Notes: a model not told the origin generated them from the sequence alone. A DNA stretch of 64,000 nucleotides from Monosporascus cannonballus (GCA_004154925.1 QJNS01000097.1:203706-267705), one strand, 5' to 3'; positions 1 to 13,549 are shown, counted from the first letter of the stretch. Made by a program: numbers and translations.

Positions 1-591
1 AAGTGAGCTCTGTTATTAGTGGAAAGTGAGGAGGCTGGGAGCTCGGAGGGAGACATTGGTGGCAGGGATTAGCTGCACAGCTCCCAGACAGGCATACTGT
101 ACCTAAGTCCCTAATACCATCTCGGTAGATACCGTTGTACATGTGCTTTGGGCTAGCGATGCAGCTAACGTATAGCTTCAGGGTCAACGCATCCATCCAC
201 CTGAAATTTGACGCCTTGCGATTCAGGCAAACTGCCGCATCCAAACTGCAATTCCTATCAGCACTTCACATGCATGTCAGTTAATTAACAGCTAAGCGCG
301 TTATGCTGCGATACTCACAGTCCAATCGCCTTACGCATTCATATGATGACACAGTAGAGTGTAAGTCTCGGGATTGGGACACGGCGAACTGATCTGGGTA
401 GAAGCAAGAATCAATTGCCTATGTAGCTACCCTCTCATCAAAAAAAGCAGATGGCAGCTTTCTTCAGCACGCCATACGGCTTCATCCGAACTGCCACAAC
501 CCGAGCATTGATAAGATATCCACCAAAACCACGCCCAAGCCGAACCTCATGCGCTGACAATGGTAGGCCGTATTTAAGAACGATAGCATAC
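1..591. other. Intergenic, no gene seen
   Basis: No open frame here has coding character or a recognisable motif. The right part is presumably the 3' untranslated region of the minus-strand gene ending at 592. Confidence 0.5.
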
Positions 592-951
592 TCAGGCCGT
601 GCTCAAGATGTTGTCCTCGTAGATTGTGGTGGTCTTGCCAGTGTTGTCGTTCACGATCTGTGCACGGAGGCCCGTCAGTAAGAACACATGCTCCGACAGT
701 GCATAAGAACGAGAAGAAGGGGGTTCTGCTAACCTCGTATCGCGGCTTCTCCTCGCTGGCTTGCACGTTCCGCTCCGCCTGGACGCCGGGCTCGGTGAGC
801 ACGTCGGTGATCTTACCGGTGCTCTCGGAGGTGTTCGAGTCGGGACCTATCTCCTACTGAGCGAAACCCCCCTTCGAGCGGTGAGTTTCGGCCACGTACC
901 TCCAACAGGCTTGTATCGGACAGTCTGTCCCTTCTTGTACAGAGGTGCCAT
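592..951 (-). CDS. Small Hva1/TUDOR-domain protein (DUF2945 type)
   Basis: Three exons on the minus strand: 951-900, 846-734 and 657-592, giving 76 residues. Introns are GTACGT...TAG and GTTAGC...CAG, and all phases join cleanly. The start follows from the family-typical N-terminus MAPLYKKGQTVRYKPVGG. The core GPDSNTSESTGKI and DVLTEPG, the charged stretch ASEEKPRYE, and the C-terminal NTGKTTTIYEDNIL are hallmarks of the fungal family named hypervirulence-associated TUDOR domain (PF11160). Family members are single small beta-barrel domains of 65-80 residues, so the length fits. The biochemical role is not established; the family name comes from a genetic association and says nothing about this species. 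No continuous frame covers the gene, so it is visible only after splicing. Confidence 0.85.
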
Positions 952-2912
952 GGTGATTCGGGTTTGTGATAGTGATAGTTGGTGAATTCAGTTGCTTGGA
1001 TGCCGTATCAAGTTGAGGGGGCAAGAATGTGCGATGATGTCGTTGTGATTGATAACTGGGGACGAAGCCGAGAAGAAATTGGTCGGGCAAAGAAGAGGTC
1101 TTTATACACCCAAGCGAAAGCCTTTGGGAAGGAAGATGTTTGCAATTGTTTGACACCACTGATTCCCTATGATATCTCTATAACGTCATCATCATGGTTG
1201 GGAACCACGATCTGGCACGGAAAGGCCCCAAACAACGAATAGGATCAAAAGCAACATTGAACGCATGTCGCCTGCCGGGGGGTGATGAAGTGCTCGTGAT
1301 GATCCCCCGATCTATGCACGGCCCCAGCCTACACGTCTCCTCGCCGTCATATATATCCCAATTGTAGCTGATCCGCCTACACAGACATTCTATGATTACG
1401 AAATCTCGACCTCAGAATTTCGTCAGAATTCCGACTAATCAAAGGGGGCTACTTCCCCGGGATCTAGGTAAAACCATTTCAGATCGTTATATTAATATGC
1501 AGAGACACAAGATAGAACCCTCATTCAGTCCTATGCATTAACTTGGTAGCATGTGAAGCTTCTACGTGTAATTCTGAGCTCAAGCGGGGTCTCTGGGGGT
1601 CATTTCGCGGTCTCTTCCCATAGCTACAAAGTCACAGGCGTGGTTTTAGTTAGTTACCTCCACTGGGCCATTATATTCCATCTGGTATGTGATCTGGTCG
1701 TCGGTTTGATTAAGATTGATAATATTAGGAATTGGAAGGCTGCGATAGCAGTAAGCATCGGCAGAACGGTCTTCTGATGTTCAAGCCCATACGAATTTTG
1801 TATGAGATTCTACATGATTGTAGAGTGGTGGTGGTAGCTAACTCCCTAGCTAGTTATGCCCCTGTGACTTGTGTACAATACCTTTCCGGAGCATAATGGC
1901 CCGTACAAACGGCGTGGGGTCCGGGCGGTGAGGAGGCAAGCGGGTTGAAACTCCTTCCAGCGACAAACGGTTGGCGGATGGCATCGCAAGTTGCCGTGCA
2001 ATCATCCACTAGTTTTGCTTGGCGAATGCAACAAAAGTTTTACCTACTGCAGTCGGCTCGGCCATCGTTTCGTGGGCGGGAACGCCGGCGCAATTCTCAC
2101 GAAGAAGTTGGCGCCGACTGGCGGTAGCAGGACCTCGACGTCGTGGAAACAAGCACGGAGGCCGCGTCATGGCCCCCGGTGTCCTCCGTGCGCGACCCGG
2201 GCCCCACCGTCCGGGACACACCCGTGTAACAAAACTGACTGATGACTCGTAAGCGGAGGTATTTGCCGAGGTGCGGTCGGTAGAGCGCAACCAGCAGCCC
2301 GGGCGGCGGGACTAGTTGGGCCGCACCCCGTAACTCCGTCCCTGCGCTGCGTTCAGATTGCCATGTCATCGGCATAACATTTGGCGTACATTCAAGATAA
2401 CCGTTAAATAAGGTTTTAGACGATGACTGGTTAATCAGGAGAGATAAGTAGGTACGGCCAACTTGAGGCTGTTCCGGATTATTCTGTTTATTCAAGTATA
2501 ATTTTTGCTTTTTCATGTACGTTGTCCTACGGTTTGAATTACGCCTAAACCCTTTAGTTTTACCCAGGACACGCCGCCAATTGTTATGTCAATGGCCTGA
2601 TTGCTTATACTAAGGGGCTCCCGGGGGAGGGGCCTGGCCGGCCCGGATTGGCGGAGATACCAGAAGACACAACTACTTGACGGTGCAAACTCTGGAGGAA
2701 ATAATTAACATACTCTTATATGCCTGTGTGCTGGTAACAACAACTCAGAAACACGTGGTGTGTAATGTGATATTAAGGACAGGTGTTACCAACACATTTC
2801 AATCCTGATGCTCTCTCTACCATACAATGCAGCTAGACATAACACAGCGCTTTTCGTAGTCAACCTGGCAACACGGACCAGCCAATCAACCAGCAAGCAA
2901 GCAAGAAAGAGT
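952..2912. other. Intergenic, about 2 kb, no gene supported
   Basis: Holds the promoter of the Hva1-like gene on its left and the 3' flank of TFC4 on its right. A GC-rich stretch at about 2040-2350 opens several overlapping frames on both strands, none with a recognisable motif. No tRNA-like fold or repeat was found. Confidence 0.4.
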
Positions 2913-5900
2913 CTAAATAACAAGGAACCGCTCCCCGAGCGCCCTAACAGTCTCCATATCGCCACCCGCGAGACACAGCTGCTGGAGGTTAAACGCTGCC
3001 TCGCGGGAAAGGTCCTGGGAGCCTATTATAACGCCACCTTCGTCACCCCCACCCCTACTCTCCTCGACGGGGACCTCCTCGAGGAGCGCGCGGCGGTAGT
3101 ACTCGGCGGCGAGATGCGGGATGCCGACGCCGTGGTAGGTGCGCGCGAGGTTGTAGTGGGCCTCCTGGCGGAGCGCCGCGGGGTTCGGGTTCTTCTTCGT
3201 CGCCGCCCCCTCCGACGACGAAGCCGCCAGCAGACGCGCCTCGTAGTACCGGTGCAAGAACGCGAACCCCTGCGCCAGCAGGTACTGCCGGTTTTCCGAC
3301 TGCCGCTTGAGGCCGTCCTGGATGTAGCACTGCCCAATGCTGAGCGCAATCATCGTGTTGCTCGGGTCGATGCTCAGCGCTCTCAGGAGATAGTCTGTTT
3401 CGTATCGTGTGGTGTTAGTAGCCCTTGCCGGACAGAAGGTCCTAACACACCATGATATGCGGATCGTGGGTGACTTACTCAGCGCATAGGTGAAGCTGTT
3501 GGAGATGAACAAGACGTGCCCGTACAACATTAGCAGGGTCGCGTCTAGCTCCTTTCCGGGATAGGTGGTCTGCTCTGGAGCCCTGTCCCCCCCCGGGCTT
3601 TCTTCCCTACTAGCTAGTCGGGGCCTAAGTGTAGTATCCATGATTCTGATCTGTCGCAGCAGGAACTTCTGGACCGGCCCGGACGCATACCATGAGGCTG
3701 GGGAGGGACATAGCCTGCTAAGGGCGGAGAACATCCTGAAGGCATCCGTGTCGAATTGGTACTTGCTCGTGAAGTAACGGGCCATGGCGATGCAGATCTC
3801 CTCGTCTCTGCCTCGCAGTGCGCATGCTGGGGTGGGGTTCAGTCGATGTCTAGAACTCCAAGACGGCGTACTTACCAGCCCATGCCACATGTATGAGGAA
3901 CAGGTCCTCTTTCGAGTTCGAGAAGACGACGGCGTCGCGAGCGGATTCGCACACTTTGTAAGCATCCTGGAATCTACCGTAGTGGGCAAGTCCCATCGCA
4001 TACTCGAGGAATAAGTCCAACCACTCGCTGAATGGAACTCCTCGGTAACCTATGGCAAACCTTTCGCTTGTCGGTTTTATGGGACCAAACTCTCCAGGGG
4101 CTAAATCTACGAAATGTGTTAGTTCCGGGCATAACCAAGCACCGGACTGACTTACTATGGGATAGGCGTTCTGCCATTTCTACCAGGTTCCGATTCCGCG
4201 TCACAAGCTTCTGCTCGGCCTGTTTGATGCCCAGGTGTGAAAGATACTTGTCCCATGAGTAGAAGTCTTTGTATGACCTAAAATCGTCGATGAGAGCACC
4301 CGCTGCCGATATAAACGACTGAGAAGGCCCGTCTTCGCTTGATCTGGGTTCATACCGAGAAGCGCGCACCGTCTGCCAGTGACTCGCCAGTTCTGCCGCT
4401 CGTCTCTCCTCTTCCTTCTGTACTTCTTCCGAAAGCCCGAATACGCGTGGCCTCTGCCTCGGTACTCTTGGCTGCAAGGATCTAAGAGGTCTCGGGGCTT
4501 TAGGTTTCGGTTTATCGGGCCTGATTCCTGCAACACGTCTAGAGGGTTTCTTCTTTTGTTGCTGCTTCCCACGGGGTTTTGGGTCCAACGATATGCTGGA
4601 TGGGCCGAACTCGTCTTCATCCATGTCCTCGTCTTCTTCATCAGCATTGGCGTCCATGTCGCCATCCAGAGGCTCTTCTTCCTCCTGAGCCTCCTGAAGC
4701 TTGATAGCTTCGGAGACCAAAATGTAAGCTTCCCTGTCCTCTCTTGCGGCTTCATACATCCTAGCCAGCTCTAGGCGAGCATCGATGCAAGGCTGATAGT
4801 TCAATTCATCGACGTCTATGGCTGCTGTAAAGCATTCTTCGGCTTTCCTCTTGTCTCCAAGACTCAAGTGGCACCTGCCGGCTTTGAGAAGAGCATTTGC
4901 GTCGAGGGCGTCAGGGACGTTCCATAGAGGCTCATAGAAACATAATGCTACTGAATACTGGTTCTTATCGTACAGCGCAGATGCTGCCTCGAGAACAAGA
5001 TGTGAGTATTCAGACAGCAGCTCAGCCACTCTCCCGCCGTTAGGGTCAAGCCATTCAAAGTGTCGCTGGAAGTGACCCCGTTAGATCATACACACACACA
5101 CACAAAAAAAAAAAGCTGTAAGGTCGTAGCTCACCATAGCCTCATCTTCCCGGCCCAATTCCAGACGACAGACACCGAGCTTTGCCCTTAGTTGTAGCGG
5201 AAGACCATTTCCGTAAGCGGTATCAGGGTACTGGCCTTCGCGGAACTCATAAACTTCTAATCGGCGACTGCTATCCGCGTCCCACTCTCGATCATCTTCT
5301 ACCCATTCGTCCCAGAACAACTCCTCTGAACGATTGAGAAGCCATCTTGCAAGGGACTTTAGTTGGTAGATAGCTTCCTTAAATTCCTTGATGTAGGCAA
5401 GGAGATCGACAATGATGTAGACGTCTTCCCAATCGAAGGGATATTCGGGGTCAATCCCATTATCTCGGAAGTACGAGACACAGCGGCGGTATGCAGATAA
5501 AGCAGTTTCGGGTGTATGCACCGGTTGCTTTCGTTTACTGTTCTCAGCGAGGAGAACAGAGGTTTCAGCCAGGCCCCTAAGCGCATAAACATCATAGAAA
5601 AGTCGATCCACAAGAAAAGCGTAGTCTTTGGCAGCTCCTTTGGCGTGGCCCCTATCAAGACTAAGGGCGGCTCGACCGTGACGAGCGCTCTTGGACTCTA
5701 CATCGGCCCTCAGGGCAGCTGAATAGCAGAATATGGCTTGCCTGGTAAGCTCGTCGGCGTCATCAGGATACATATCTCGTAATGCCACGGCTTCTTGCGC
5801 TGTACTTAGCCATGCGTCGACATCCTTTGGTTCCAGCTGGGCCGCGCATATCTGTGCGGTGAGATGCTTCTTCAATTCACCGCGCTCCTCGAAGAGTTGG

Positions 5901-6997
5901 GCGAGAAGAATCCAGGCCCGGTGAATCTCGGCGTTGATACGTATAGCATCTTCTACCAGCTTAATAGCATCGTCGATTCGCCCTTGGACATAGGCTTCGG
6001 ACGCCATGTTGAGACGGAGCTTGACATCACCTGTTGGCTCCGCAGCCTTTCGAGGGCCTCTTTTCTTGGGGGCACGGGCTCGGCCCCGTGTGGGTGGTTG
6101 ATCCGAGCCACGGGCTCCATTTTCAAAAAGGCTGTCTGGCTGAATATGTCTACCAGTAGTGCTTCCTAAGCTTCCTTCGGCATTAAAAGAAACCTGTAGG
6201 GCCTGGCTGAATTCGTCCGCATCCCGCTCCTCTGGGCGAGTATCGTTCTGCTGAGCATCCTCTAGCTGCTTAAGCTTGTTTTGGCGTTGTAGAAGAGGGT
6301 CAATTACGATGTCCATGGAAGTAGTCTTGCCTTCGGTGCCGACTGGTTGATTCGCATTTAGGGCTAATGGAGTACTGCTCTGGATTTCGGCTGGGTTTGG
6401 TGCTTGAGCAGCAAAGCTTACCCCGTCCATGGGACCTTCCGCTGTCGGGGCAACATAACCGGTGGTTGTAGACCTGCCAGTAGCAAAGCCAAGATTGTTG
6501 TAAGGAGGATTTGCCCCTCTAAGGCTAGGTGATGGACCGAACAGTACTTGATTGGAATTGGTATTGGCTATAGTGGTTTCACTAGAGGGCGTATTGTGAT
6601 CGAAAGGCGAGGGCCTTCCAGTAGGTATATGTGAACCAGAAAGCTGAGGATGATTCGGTGGCTCAATCACCACCTTGCTTGAACCTAGATCATTGACCGT
6701 GGGGGCAGTCGGCCTCACGAAGGTCGCGGCGACACCCCGAGCCTCTTCTTGGGTTGACGGTTGAAAGTGTGAGATTTTTTCAGAACCAACGTGCTGTGCA
6801 GGAACATGCTGCACCGGACGTGGCCCTATCATGGCAGAAGGATGCGGAGAGTATTTGGACATCTGATTAGGAGCCGCATCTTCAACTGGCGGTGATGCGC
6901 TAGGGGCAACACCACTAGAACGGGCCTCTGTTTGCGTGGCCTTCTTTGTAAAGTGAGCTTGGAGGGCATCAAACGTGGAGGAGAAGGGGTGGCTCAT
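2913..6997 (-). CDS. TFC4: Transcription factor TFIIIC subunit TFC4 (tau131/Sfc4), TPR protein
   Basis: RNA polymerase III initiation factor subunit. In yeast Tfc4 spans the A-box end of TFIIIC and recruits TFIIIB through Brf1 in the nucleus. Five exons: 6997-5135, 5065-4156, 4106-3876, 3826-3479 and 3394-2913. All junctions are GT-AG and in phase, giving 1277 residues. A longer open frame reaches 7042 but starts at GTG; the first ATG (MSHPFSSTFDALQ) is at 6997. Residues 1-320 are low-complexity, with a basic patch RAPKKRGPRK near 310. TPR units begin near residue 324 (LRLNMASEAYVQGRIDDAIK) and continue to the C-terminus. They are interrupted by an acidic stretch (DEEDEDMDEDEFG) and a basic linker, as in the yeast protein. 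The block APGEFGPIKPTSERFAIGYR appears only after the 4155-4107 intron is removed. It is longer than yeast Tfc4 (about 1025 residues), mostly at the N-terminus. Confidence 0.9.
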
Positions 6998-7962
6998 GAT
7001 GGACAACTGCGACAGTAAATGTTGTACACTTGGTGCCGCCACCCCAAAAGATCCTCGAGGACTCTTCTACCGAATAGAAGGACGACGTCCAACCTTGGTC
7101 CCTGGTAGTCGACGTCAATCAAGATGATGCTGTCGTTGTATTGGTCGCTTGGGACTAATACAGTCCCGAAATGGTAAATTTGGGTCGCGTATCTCGGATG
7201 TAGTTAGTGCCTGCACGTCCATTTATCTCCTACTGCGGAAGATCCACGTAAGGTCTTTAGAAACGCAGGAAAATGCGCCGGTGTTTTGAAAGAGAATGGT
7301 TGCTCATAAATTGCGCCTCGGATGATGCTAGATAGAGACTTGAACGTTCGCTCTGGGTGGCTAAGGATTGGAAGTATTGGTATTTCGGGAATACAATATT
7401 CAAGAAAACGAAATATGTGTCTATTGATGCAAGCGCGCCTCCGCACACAGAACTTAAGACTGCTGCGGTAACATACTCAGTACTATTCTTCGCTGTTGAG
7501 TCGAAATCGCCTCGATCTTTCTGATCCGAAGACACAGCATAATCTATATAGTATCTTGAGAGCAACGTGCCCTATGGACTACTTGAAGAGGAAGGCAAAT
7601 TTTCAGGGCACTGCGCTTGATATCTTTTATTAGATAGAGGAGCACAGTTGGTGAAACTATTTTATATACACTGATACTTAGTATCCAGGTGGCTATGCGT
7701 CACAGGCGCATGGGATTGTTAAAGATGCCGCTTTCATTCGAATACGTCTTCGTAATCTCAGATACTCTCGTAATAACAAAATCCATTTTAGACCAGATGC
7801 AAAATTAACCGGACCAGGTCGCTTGATCCAAAGTCTCGGACCTCCAAAGTATACGCTGTTACCATGTGCCCAGTCGTGGGATTGGATGGGTCTAGCCCAA
7901 TTTGCCTTCAGCTTTAGCTTCTGCAGAAAATATTAGCACGCTCCTACTTCTTTTGAGCTCGT
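6998..7962. other. Intergenic between TFC4 and VTS1
   Basis: Contains the promoter of TFC4 and the 3' region of VTS1, both on the minus strand. Overlapping minus-strand frames of 80-102 codons at 7204-7565 show no family signature and are not called. Confidence 0.45.
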
Positions 7963-9842
7963 TCATTGGGAATAATTACCCTTGACCTGCTCAAAGACCT
8001 TTAGCATCTTTCTTCTGGCACCAAGAGCGTTAACACCGCGCTCCTCTAGAGCCTTGTCGTCGAGTTCGATCAAGTCAGTCCATTTCATATCCTTGAGATT
8101 ATCCGTATATTTGTGTAAGCGGAGACTTCGCAACCAAGCCGGAATATCCTGGAGCAGAGTCGGGTCAGTCGGATCCTCGGGTGGCTTCGAGGTACCACGA
8201 CGTCCGCGCGGCGACCGGCCGCGGTGCATGTCAGCCGAGTTATCCGACAGGTACATTGCGTCCGGGGCGCCCAAGCCAAGTTGAGCCATGTTGAGGGTGC
8301 CCAGCCCATTATTGAGTAGGGGGGTCTGCATTGGATCATAGGCACTTAAGAAACCATTGTTCTGGGGGGAGGCGAATGCCCCCATGGGTCCCAAAGCTGG
8401 TTGGATGGCGATTCCAGGAGAGTTTGGCCGAGATCGATGTTGGCCAAAACTACCCATACCCTGTTGGTTTTGCAATGCAATCATCTGATCTCGGTTCAGG
8501 ATCTGACCATGCTCGTTGACCATGACCACGTTCGCGCCGGGGATATTGGCTGCAACTTGAGGGGCCGGGGAATGGGGACCTTGGTTTTGACCGCCGGGAG
8601 CATCGTTGGACCTGGCTCTGCGGTACTTGCGGACATCGTCGAGGGCAAAGCGGTTGTTGACCGTAGACAGCGCGGCGAGCTTCATCGCCGTGGCATTGGC
8701 AACCATGTCAGCCTGGTTAGGTGCGTTCTGCGGGAACGACCCGACCATTGGCGTATTGACCATGGAAGCCCAATTTCCGCTACTGGCGTACGGAGAGAGA
8801 AGAGGAAGATCCGAGCCGGACTTGTCAGGTGCGTTGAGAACAGTGTTTTGAATGTTGGAGTTACCTCCAAGTTGAGGGGGACGCGGGGATCTCAAGCCTG
8901 CGGACGGCGGAGGCTGAACGAACTGGCCCATAGGTGCTTGGCCAGACGACGACTTGGGCCGTGAGGCCCCTTGCTCGTGGTTGTTACCCCACGGCGAGGC
9001 GGGATTCTGACCGGACGACTCCATGCCCTCGTTTGGCTTAGAGATAGTAGGCGCGGCAAGGGAATTGCGCGCATCTACAGCGGCACTGTTGCGATTGGAA
9101 GGGGGCTGGTTGCCAGTCTGTTGCGTGAACTTGGCCTTTTCAGTCGCGATAGCAGCAGCGGCATCGGGAAACATGGCGTTGATAGTCCCTTGATCGAGCC
9201 CCGAGTGTCTCTTCGCAGCGGGTTGCGGCTGGGAAAGAGAGTTCCTCGCCGAACCAACGCTGAGTTTGTTCATAGCATCGCTCAGGCGGTTAGACATTGG
9301 ATCTAGAAGGGTAACGTAAGCCTCGAAATTTATCAGTTCTGGGTGTCTGCTCGCTTACCCTTGTCGAAATTAGCCGGCGATAGAACTCCCGACATGGGAT
9401 GGTTCTTGCCCATCTGCTGGAGGACCTGAATGAAGAAGCGAATCTGGACTTGAGTCGTCTGCTGTAGAAGGGCATACAGAGCGGCAGTGCGCTCGGCTTC
9501 GGATAGGACGCGGAACCACTGTTCAATAGCACTAAGTTCATCCTTGAAGTCCTGATCTAGCGTGGCGGCCGCCATCTCTTCTAAAGTGGTCTCATATTGG
9601 TCAATGTCTGCGATCCACTGCTGGGTCATCTTATCCTGGGGGTCAGAATCCCCACTACCCTGGCCTTGGCCCTGCTGGCCATAAAAATCAGAGGAGGGCC
9701 GGATTCGGCTTGACGCGGCAGGGCTGGCGAGTGCTGCCATGTCAGCAGAGGCACGCAGGTGGTGATTAGCCCCTATGGCTCTCGAGGAGGGAGGGCGCAG
9801 CGAGGAGGCGGTACCAGCCTCAGGTGTACTGTTGCGATTCAT
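7963..9842 (-). CDS. VTS1: SAM-domain RNA-binding post-transcriptional regulator Vts1/Smaug
   Basis: Two exons, 9842-9359 and 9302-7963, joined by a 56-bp GTAAGC...TAG intron, giving 607 residues. The second exon opens with GATCCAATG, so the ATG at 9297 is internal. The conserved N-terminal block around residues 100-160 ([20 protein letters not shown], then [17 protein letters not shown]) is the Vts1-specific helical region. The middle is long, Gln/Asn/Pro/Ser-rich and probably disordered. The C-terminal SAM domain fills residues 547-607 ([14 protein letters not shown], then [12 protein letters not shown]). The ALGARRK stretch corresponds to the basic face by which Vts1 and Smaug bind CNGG-type stem-loops in mRNA and promote deadenylation. 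The start ATG lies in [10 protein letters not shown], which is low-complexity, so the start is less certain than the body. Confidence 0.9.
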
Positions 9843-12241
9843 GTCGTATGAGCGAAACGACCTGTCGGACTAGGTGGAAGGTTGTTGTCGATGTTAACAA
9901 GTGCGGGGAGGCTGCAGAGAGAGTTCGGTGTATCGTTTCAGGGGCCGTCCAAAGAAATTCGATGTAATATCAACCCACAAGGTCGAGCGTGATACGTAAC
10001 GAACGGGCTAAGATCTGGTTGTGGAACTCAGGGTCGATGCCGTACGATATAGATCCAAAGATGAGACGAAAGTATTATGTTACGTAAGACTGCAACCGGT
10101 GGAGGACGTTGCTAAAACGCTCGAGTCCGACTGTCTGATCTTCGTACCGGTGAGACGGAAGCCGGTGCTCGATAGAGGCGTCAGAAAAAAAGGCAGAGTC
10201 AAGACTTTTGTCGGGGCTATCATATGCTGGGCCGCTTAACAGCCGTAATCAAACCGCTTTCGACCTCAACGGAAGAACGTAAGGATGCCGAGACGCTTGA
10301 GGAAATATCGACGTCAACTCTTCGAATGTTTCAGAAGCAAGGGCAAAAAGGCTTCCTTTCGCGAGAGCTCCTGCAGTAGCCTGCTGACCTCAAAGGAGTT
10401 TCGTCGGAAAAGGAAGACGTTTTGACCAACGCAGCAAAGGGGTTATCGCATCGATAAAGTGTAGATTATTAGGTAGCTGGAGTCAACCAAGTGTTAGTGG
10501 AGGCGGTCGGTCGGAGAAGAATACCAGCTTAGGAAGAGGGACAGGAGACGTAGTTGGGATACAAATGTCAGGACACAACCATGCCAGTTCACCCGTTAAA
10601 AGGGGCCACTAGCAGCTGGAACAAAAAGAAAAGGAAGGCTGAATACAAGAACAAAAGGCATTCTAGGGAAAAGGCTAAGGGCGACGGCGAAGAAAGGGAA
10701 GGATGAAAAATGCCATCCATGAGCACAGATAAGACGGCGACTAGCCTCCCCGATCAATACTTTCGTGTTTGCCAGCCACTGTCTCCAACCAACTCAAAGG
10801 ACGGGAAGCTGTGCCGTGAGTAGTAGAAGGGATTCGAAAAGAGTATAAAGTGTAGGTGAGCTGAGTTTGAAATGACCGAATCTTGCTTGCACAAGAACTG
10901 TTCGTACCTACAAAATACAACAACTTCAAGATATGCTGCTTCCAAGCCAAAACCAGTGGCAGCGAAAAGCCGACAGGTCTTGAGTCCGGATGAGTGAGGA
11001 TGGGGAAGAGAGGGAGGGAAGAAGGCAACCGAATGCGTGTGTGTGTATTTTTTTCCCAGGTAGTAAGCCGGAAGTGAGACGGACGGATACGCTTGTCAAG
11101 GCAAGGTTCCTCGAACAAATGCAGAAAGGTCAGTTTACGAGAGACCAGAGCCTCGAAACCCCCAAACGGACAGGGCCGAGACAAAGATGGGGGGTGGGTC
11201 CAGGCTCTGAGGCGAACCTTCAATGTTTCGGAAGGCAGCGTAGCCCCCCCAGTAGCTCGTCCAAAAAACCCCAACCCGCCCCAGTTGTAAGCGTCGTAAG
11301 TGGCTCGACCGACCGATTATGAACCAATCAGATGGTCGTTTGTGCAATGCCAGGACTGTTCTTCAGGCGAGTACAGCACACCAAGAAATCCTACCGTTCT
11401 ATCATTACTGATACAGTACCGTATTTTCCCTTGAGCCGCGTGATTTAGTGGGGTTCCAATCCTTTCGGCATCTACAAAGCTGACGTCTCCTGGAAGCAGG
11501 CTATGTAGTCAAGTTTACTGACAGCAACTGTCAATAAGGGAGACCTCCTCGGATAAAGAATAGGTTAAGTGAGGATATATTATTTAATTACTTAATTTAC
11601 TCCGCGTGGGATCTCGTAACTGCAGATGCTGCGAGACAAGCAATATCTCCGTAGGCTTGCAAGCGTATGCTCGGTATGCTGCTGTTACTACCTAGCAGGG
11701 CTACCTATATATTTCGGTCGATACTCAGAGGGTTCGATTTCGGCTCCTTGTTAGGCGCCCACATCTTGATGATCACGCTTTTCGCACACTAAGCCCATAT
11801 TCCGACTCAATATACCAGTGAAGCTTGCGGTATGTCGTATTAGCCGCCCGAGCCTAGGAGAACCGGCGGGAAATATATCAAGATTTTGAGCATACTCACT
11901 CAACCCCCAAAATCGCTTCTTTCGCCTTTCCTTAAGTAAGAACTAGCTATTGGCTCAGTTCGCCTAGGTAGGGCTCCGCCGGAATTTGCAGAGTAGATGA
12001 CTTGCCGGAGAACATCCGCCGAAGTAGAGTTGTAATAACCCTAATCCATCTTCAGCAACTCCTTTAGCCTTCCGTTCACCTCCTATAACTCTCAAGCCTC
12101 CACTCATAGGGTTCGACTGCTACCTTTCCCACTTTCCAAGAATAATGATGCTGTCTCTGCCCCGGCAGTCGCTATAAGTAGCGGGTATTCCACAGTCGGA
12201 AGGGCGAGATATCATTACCTAGTGGTATTTTGAATGCATGG
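9843..12241. other. Intergenic, about 2.4 kb
   Basis: Probably holds a long 5' leader and promoter for VTS1 and the 3' flank of the HTD2-like gene. Purine-rich on the plus strand (pyrimidine-rich in the VTS1 sense) at 10500-10700, as often seen in fungal promoters. A minus frame of 177 codons at 10741-11274 has no recognisable motif and begins well inside this region; it is not called. An AT-rich patch lies at 11570-11600. Confidence 0.4.
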
Positions 12242-13549
12242 TTACGGCCGGCCAGAATCAACTCCGTTGAAAAGGAGATCTCGGCCTGTTGATGCTGTGC
12301 CCTTGATGGAGAGGCCACCGTCTTTATTCTCTACCCACACATCCCACTTTTGGGCTTTGCTCGAAGGCCCGCTCCTGTCACTCTTCTTGACACAGATACG
12401 CATAGGCTCATCGACATATAGCGGCGCCAGGTTTCGATAATCAATATGATATATGCCATCGCCATTAGCAAGTTGCGATTTGAGCACAGAAAGCATTAAA
12501 GTGAGAGAAAGCGGACCATGAACTAATAAGTTATGGTACCCTTCTATCTCACGACAATACTCCGGGTTGAGGTGGATCAAGTGAGCATTGTGTGAGAGTG
12601 CGCTGAAGTAAAAAAGGAGCCTTGGTGTCGGGGTAAGGGTTATGGAAAAGTCAGCAGTTTTGGATGCTAAGCGATAAATCAGCGGTAACACTAGGGTCTC
12701 AATAATTGGAAAAGGATCCAGCCATTGAGAAAATAGGAATATTAGGGGCAGTTACGATAATGACATACCTTTGACAATCCTGTCTCTCCTCTCCATTGCC
12801 TGCATCATACTTGCCTTTACTTCTTCAGGACTCCTTCGGCGCATGAAAACGAGGGTTCTTCTTTCTATAGGCCCTCGCGAAATATCCTTGGCGCCTATGT
12901 TTTTGCTAGCATAGTGATGTTTGAATTCATATTCATCCATGTACTGGCGCAGCGCATCAACGAAGATTTTCTCTTCTCCCGGTGGGCCTTTGATAGCGAC
13001 TTGGTCTATGGTTTCAATGCATACTGCGGGCCGGGAATCCAGTTGTAAACCGTTTCTGAACGTAACAGAGCCGCCGGCCCACATGCGACGTTCGAATGCC
13101 CCCCCGGGACTTTGGAAGGGGTCCGTACCATCGCGAAGCATATCCGATGCGCGTACCTGGGGCGGGAAATATACAAGGTGATGGCCCTCGGGTAGCCTGC
13201 ACCTATCACTCCCAGCATGATGTGCCTGGACGTCTGCAAGATCGTGCGCCCGCCCAACAGGATGAACTACGCCCCCTCTTACCCAGTGGTCAGGCTGGCA
13301 GCTAGGCGGGATAAAATCCGCCAAGGCGATATTCAGCAGATGTGAGTTTGTAGGCGACATTACATCCCAGGTATGCTTCGCGGGGCGGGCTAGCATTTCA
13401 CACCGAATAGCTTCAAAGTCAACCGGAGAAGAAGCCTTGGAGCTGTAGCGGCTGGAGTAGCACCCGCCCCGGACGGGAGAGTTAGATAAGGCCCGATGGT
13501 TCCATGAAAGACTGCTGAGCCTCTGAAGGCACCGACGAGAAGCCGTCAT
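12242..13549 (-). CDS. HTD2-like mitochondrial 3-hydroxyacyl-thioester dehydratase (MaoC/hot-dog)
   Basis: Predicted hydratase/dehydratase of the hot-dog fold, related to yeast Htd2 (mitochondrial fatty-acid synthesis) and to mesaconyl-C4-CoA hydratases. Exons 13549-12769 and 12666-12242 join in phase across a GTATGT...TAG intron, giving 401 residues. An extra 57-bp intron at 13282-13226 (GTAAGA...CAG, frame preserved) is plausible because the reading between CQPDHW and LPEGHHLVYFPPQ looks unlike protein; removing it gives 382 residues. The ATG at 13549 is used because the open frame's first codon upstream is TTG. The N-terminus (MTASRRCLQRLSSLSW, Arg/Ser-rich, no acidic residues) looks like a mitochondrial presequence. 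Family motifs: HHLVYFPPQ, FERRMWAGG, EYCREIEGYHNLLVHGPL and TLTPTPRLLF. The gene is divergent from CDC9. Confidence 0.75.

Noticed and set aside
5136..7042. TFC4 start at 7042
   Set aside because: That position is GTG, not ATG. The first ATG in frame is at 6997.
10741..11274. 177-codon minus-strand frame upstream of VTS1
   Set aside because: No domain, low-complexity composition, and it lies in a purine/pyrimidine-biased region that opens frames by chance. More likely leader or promoter.
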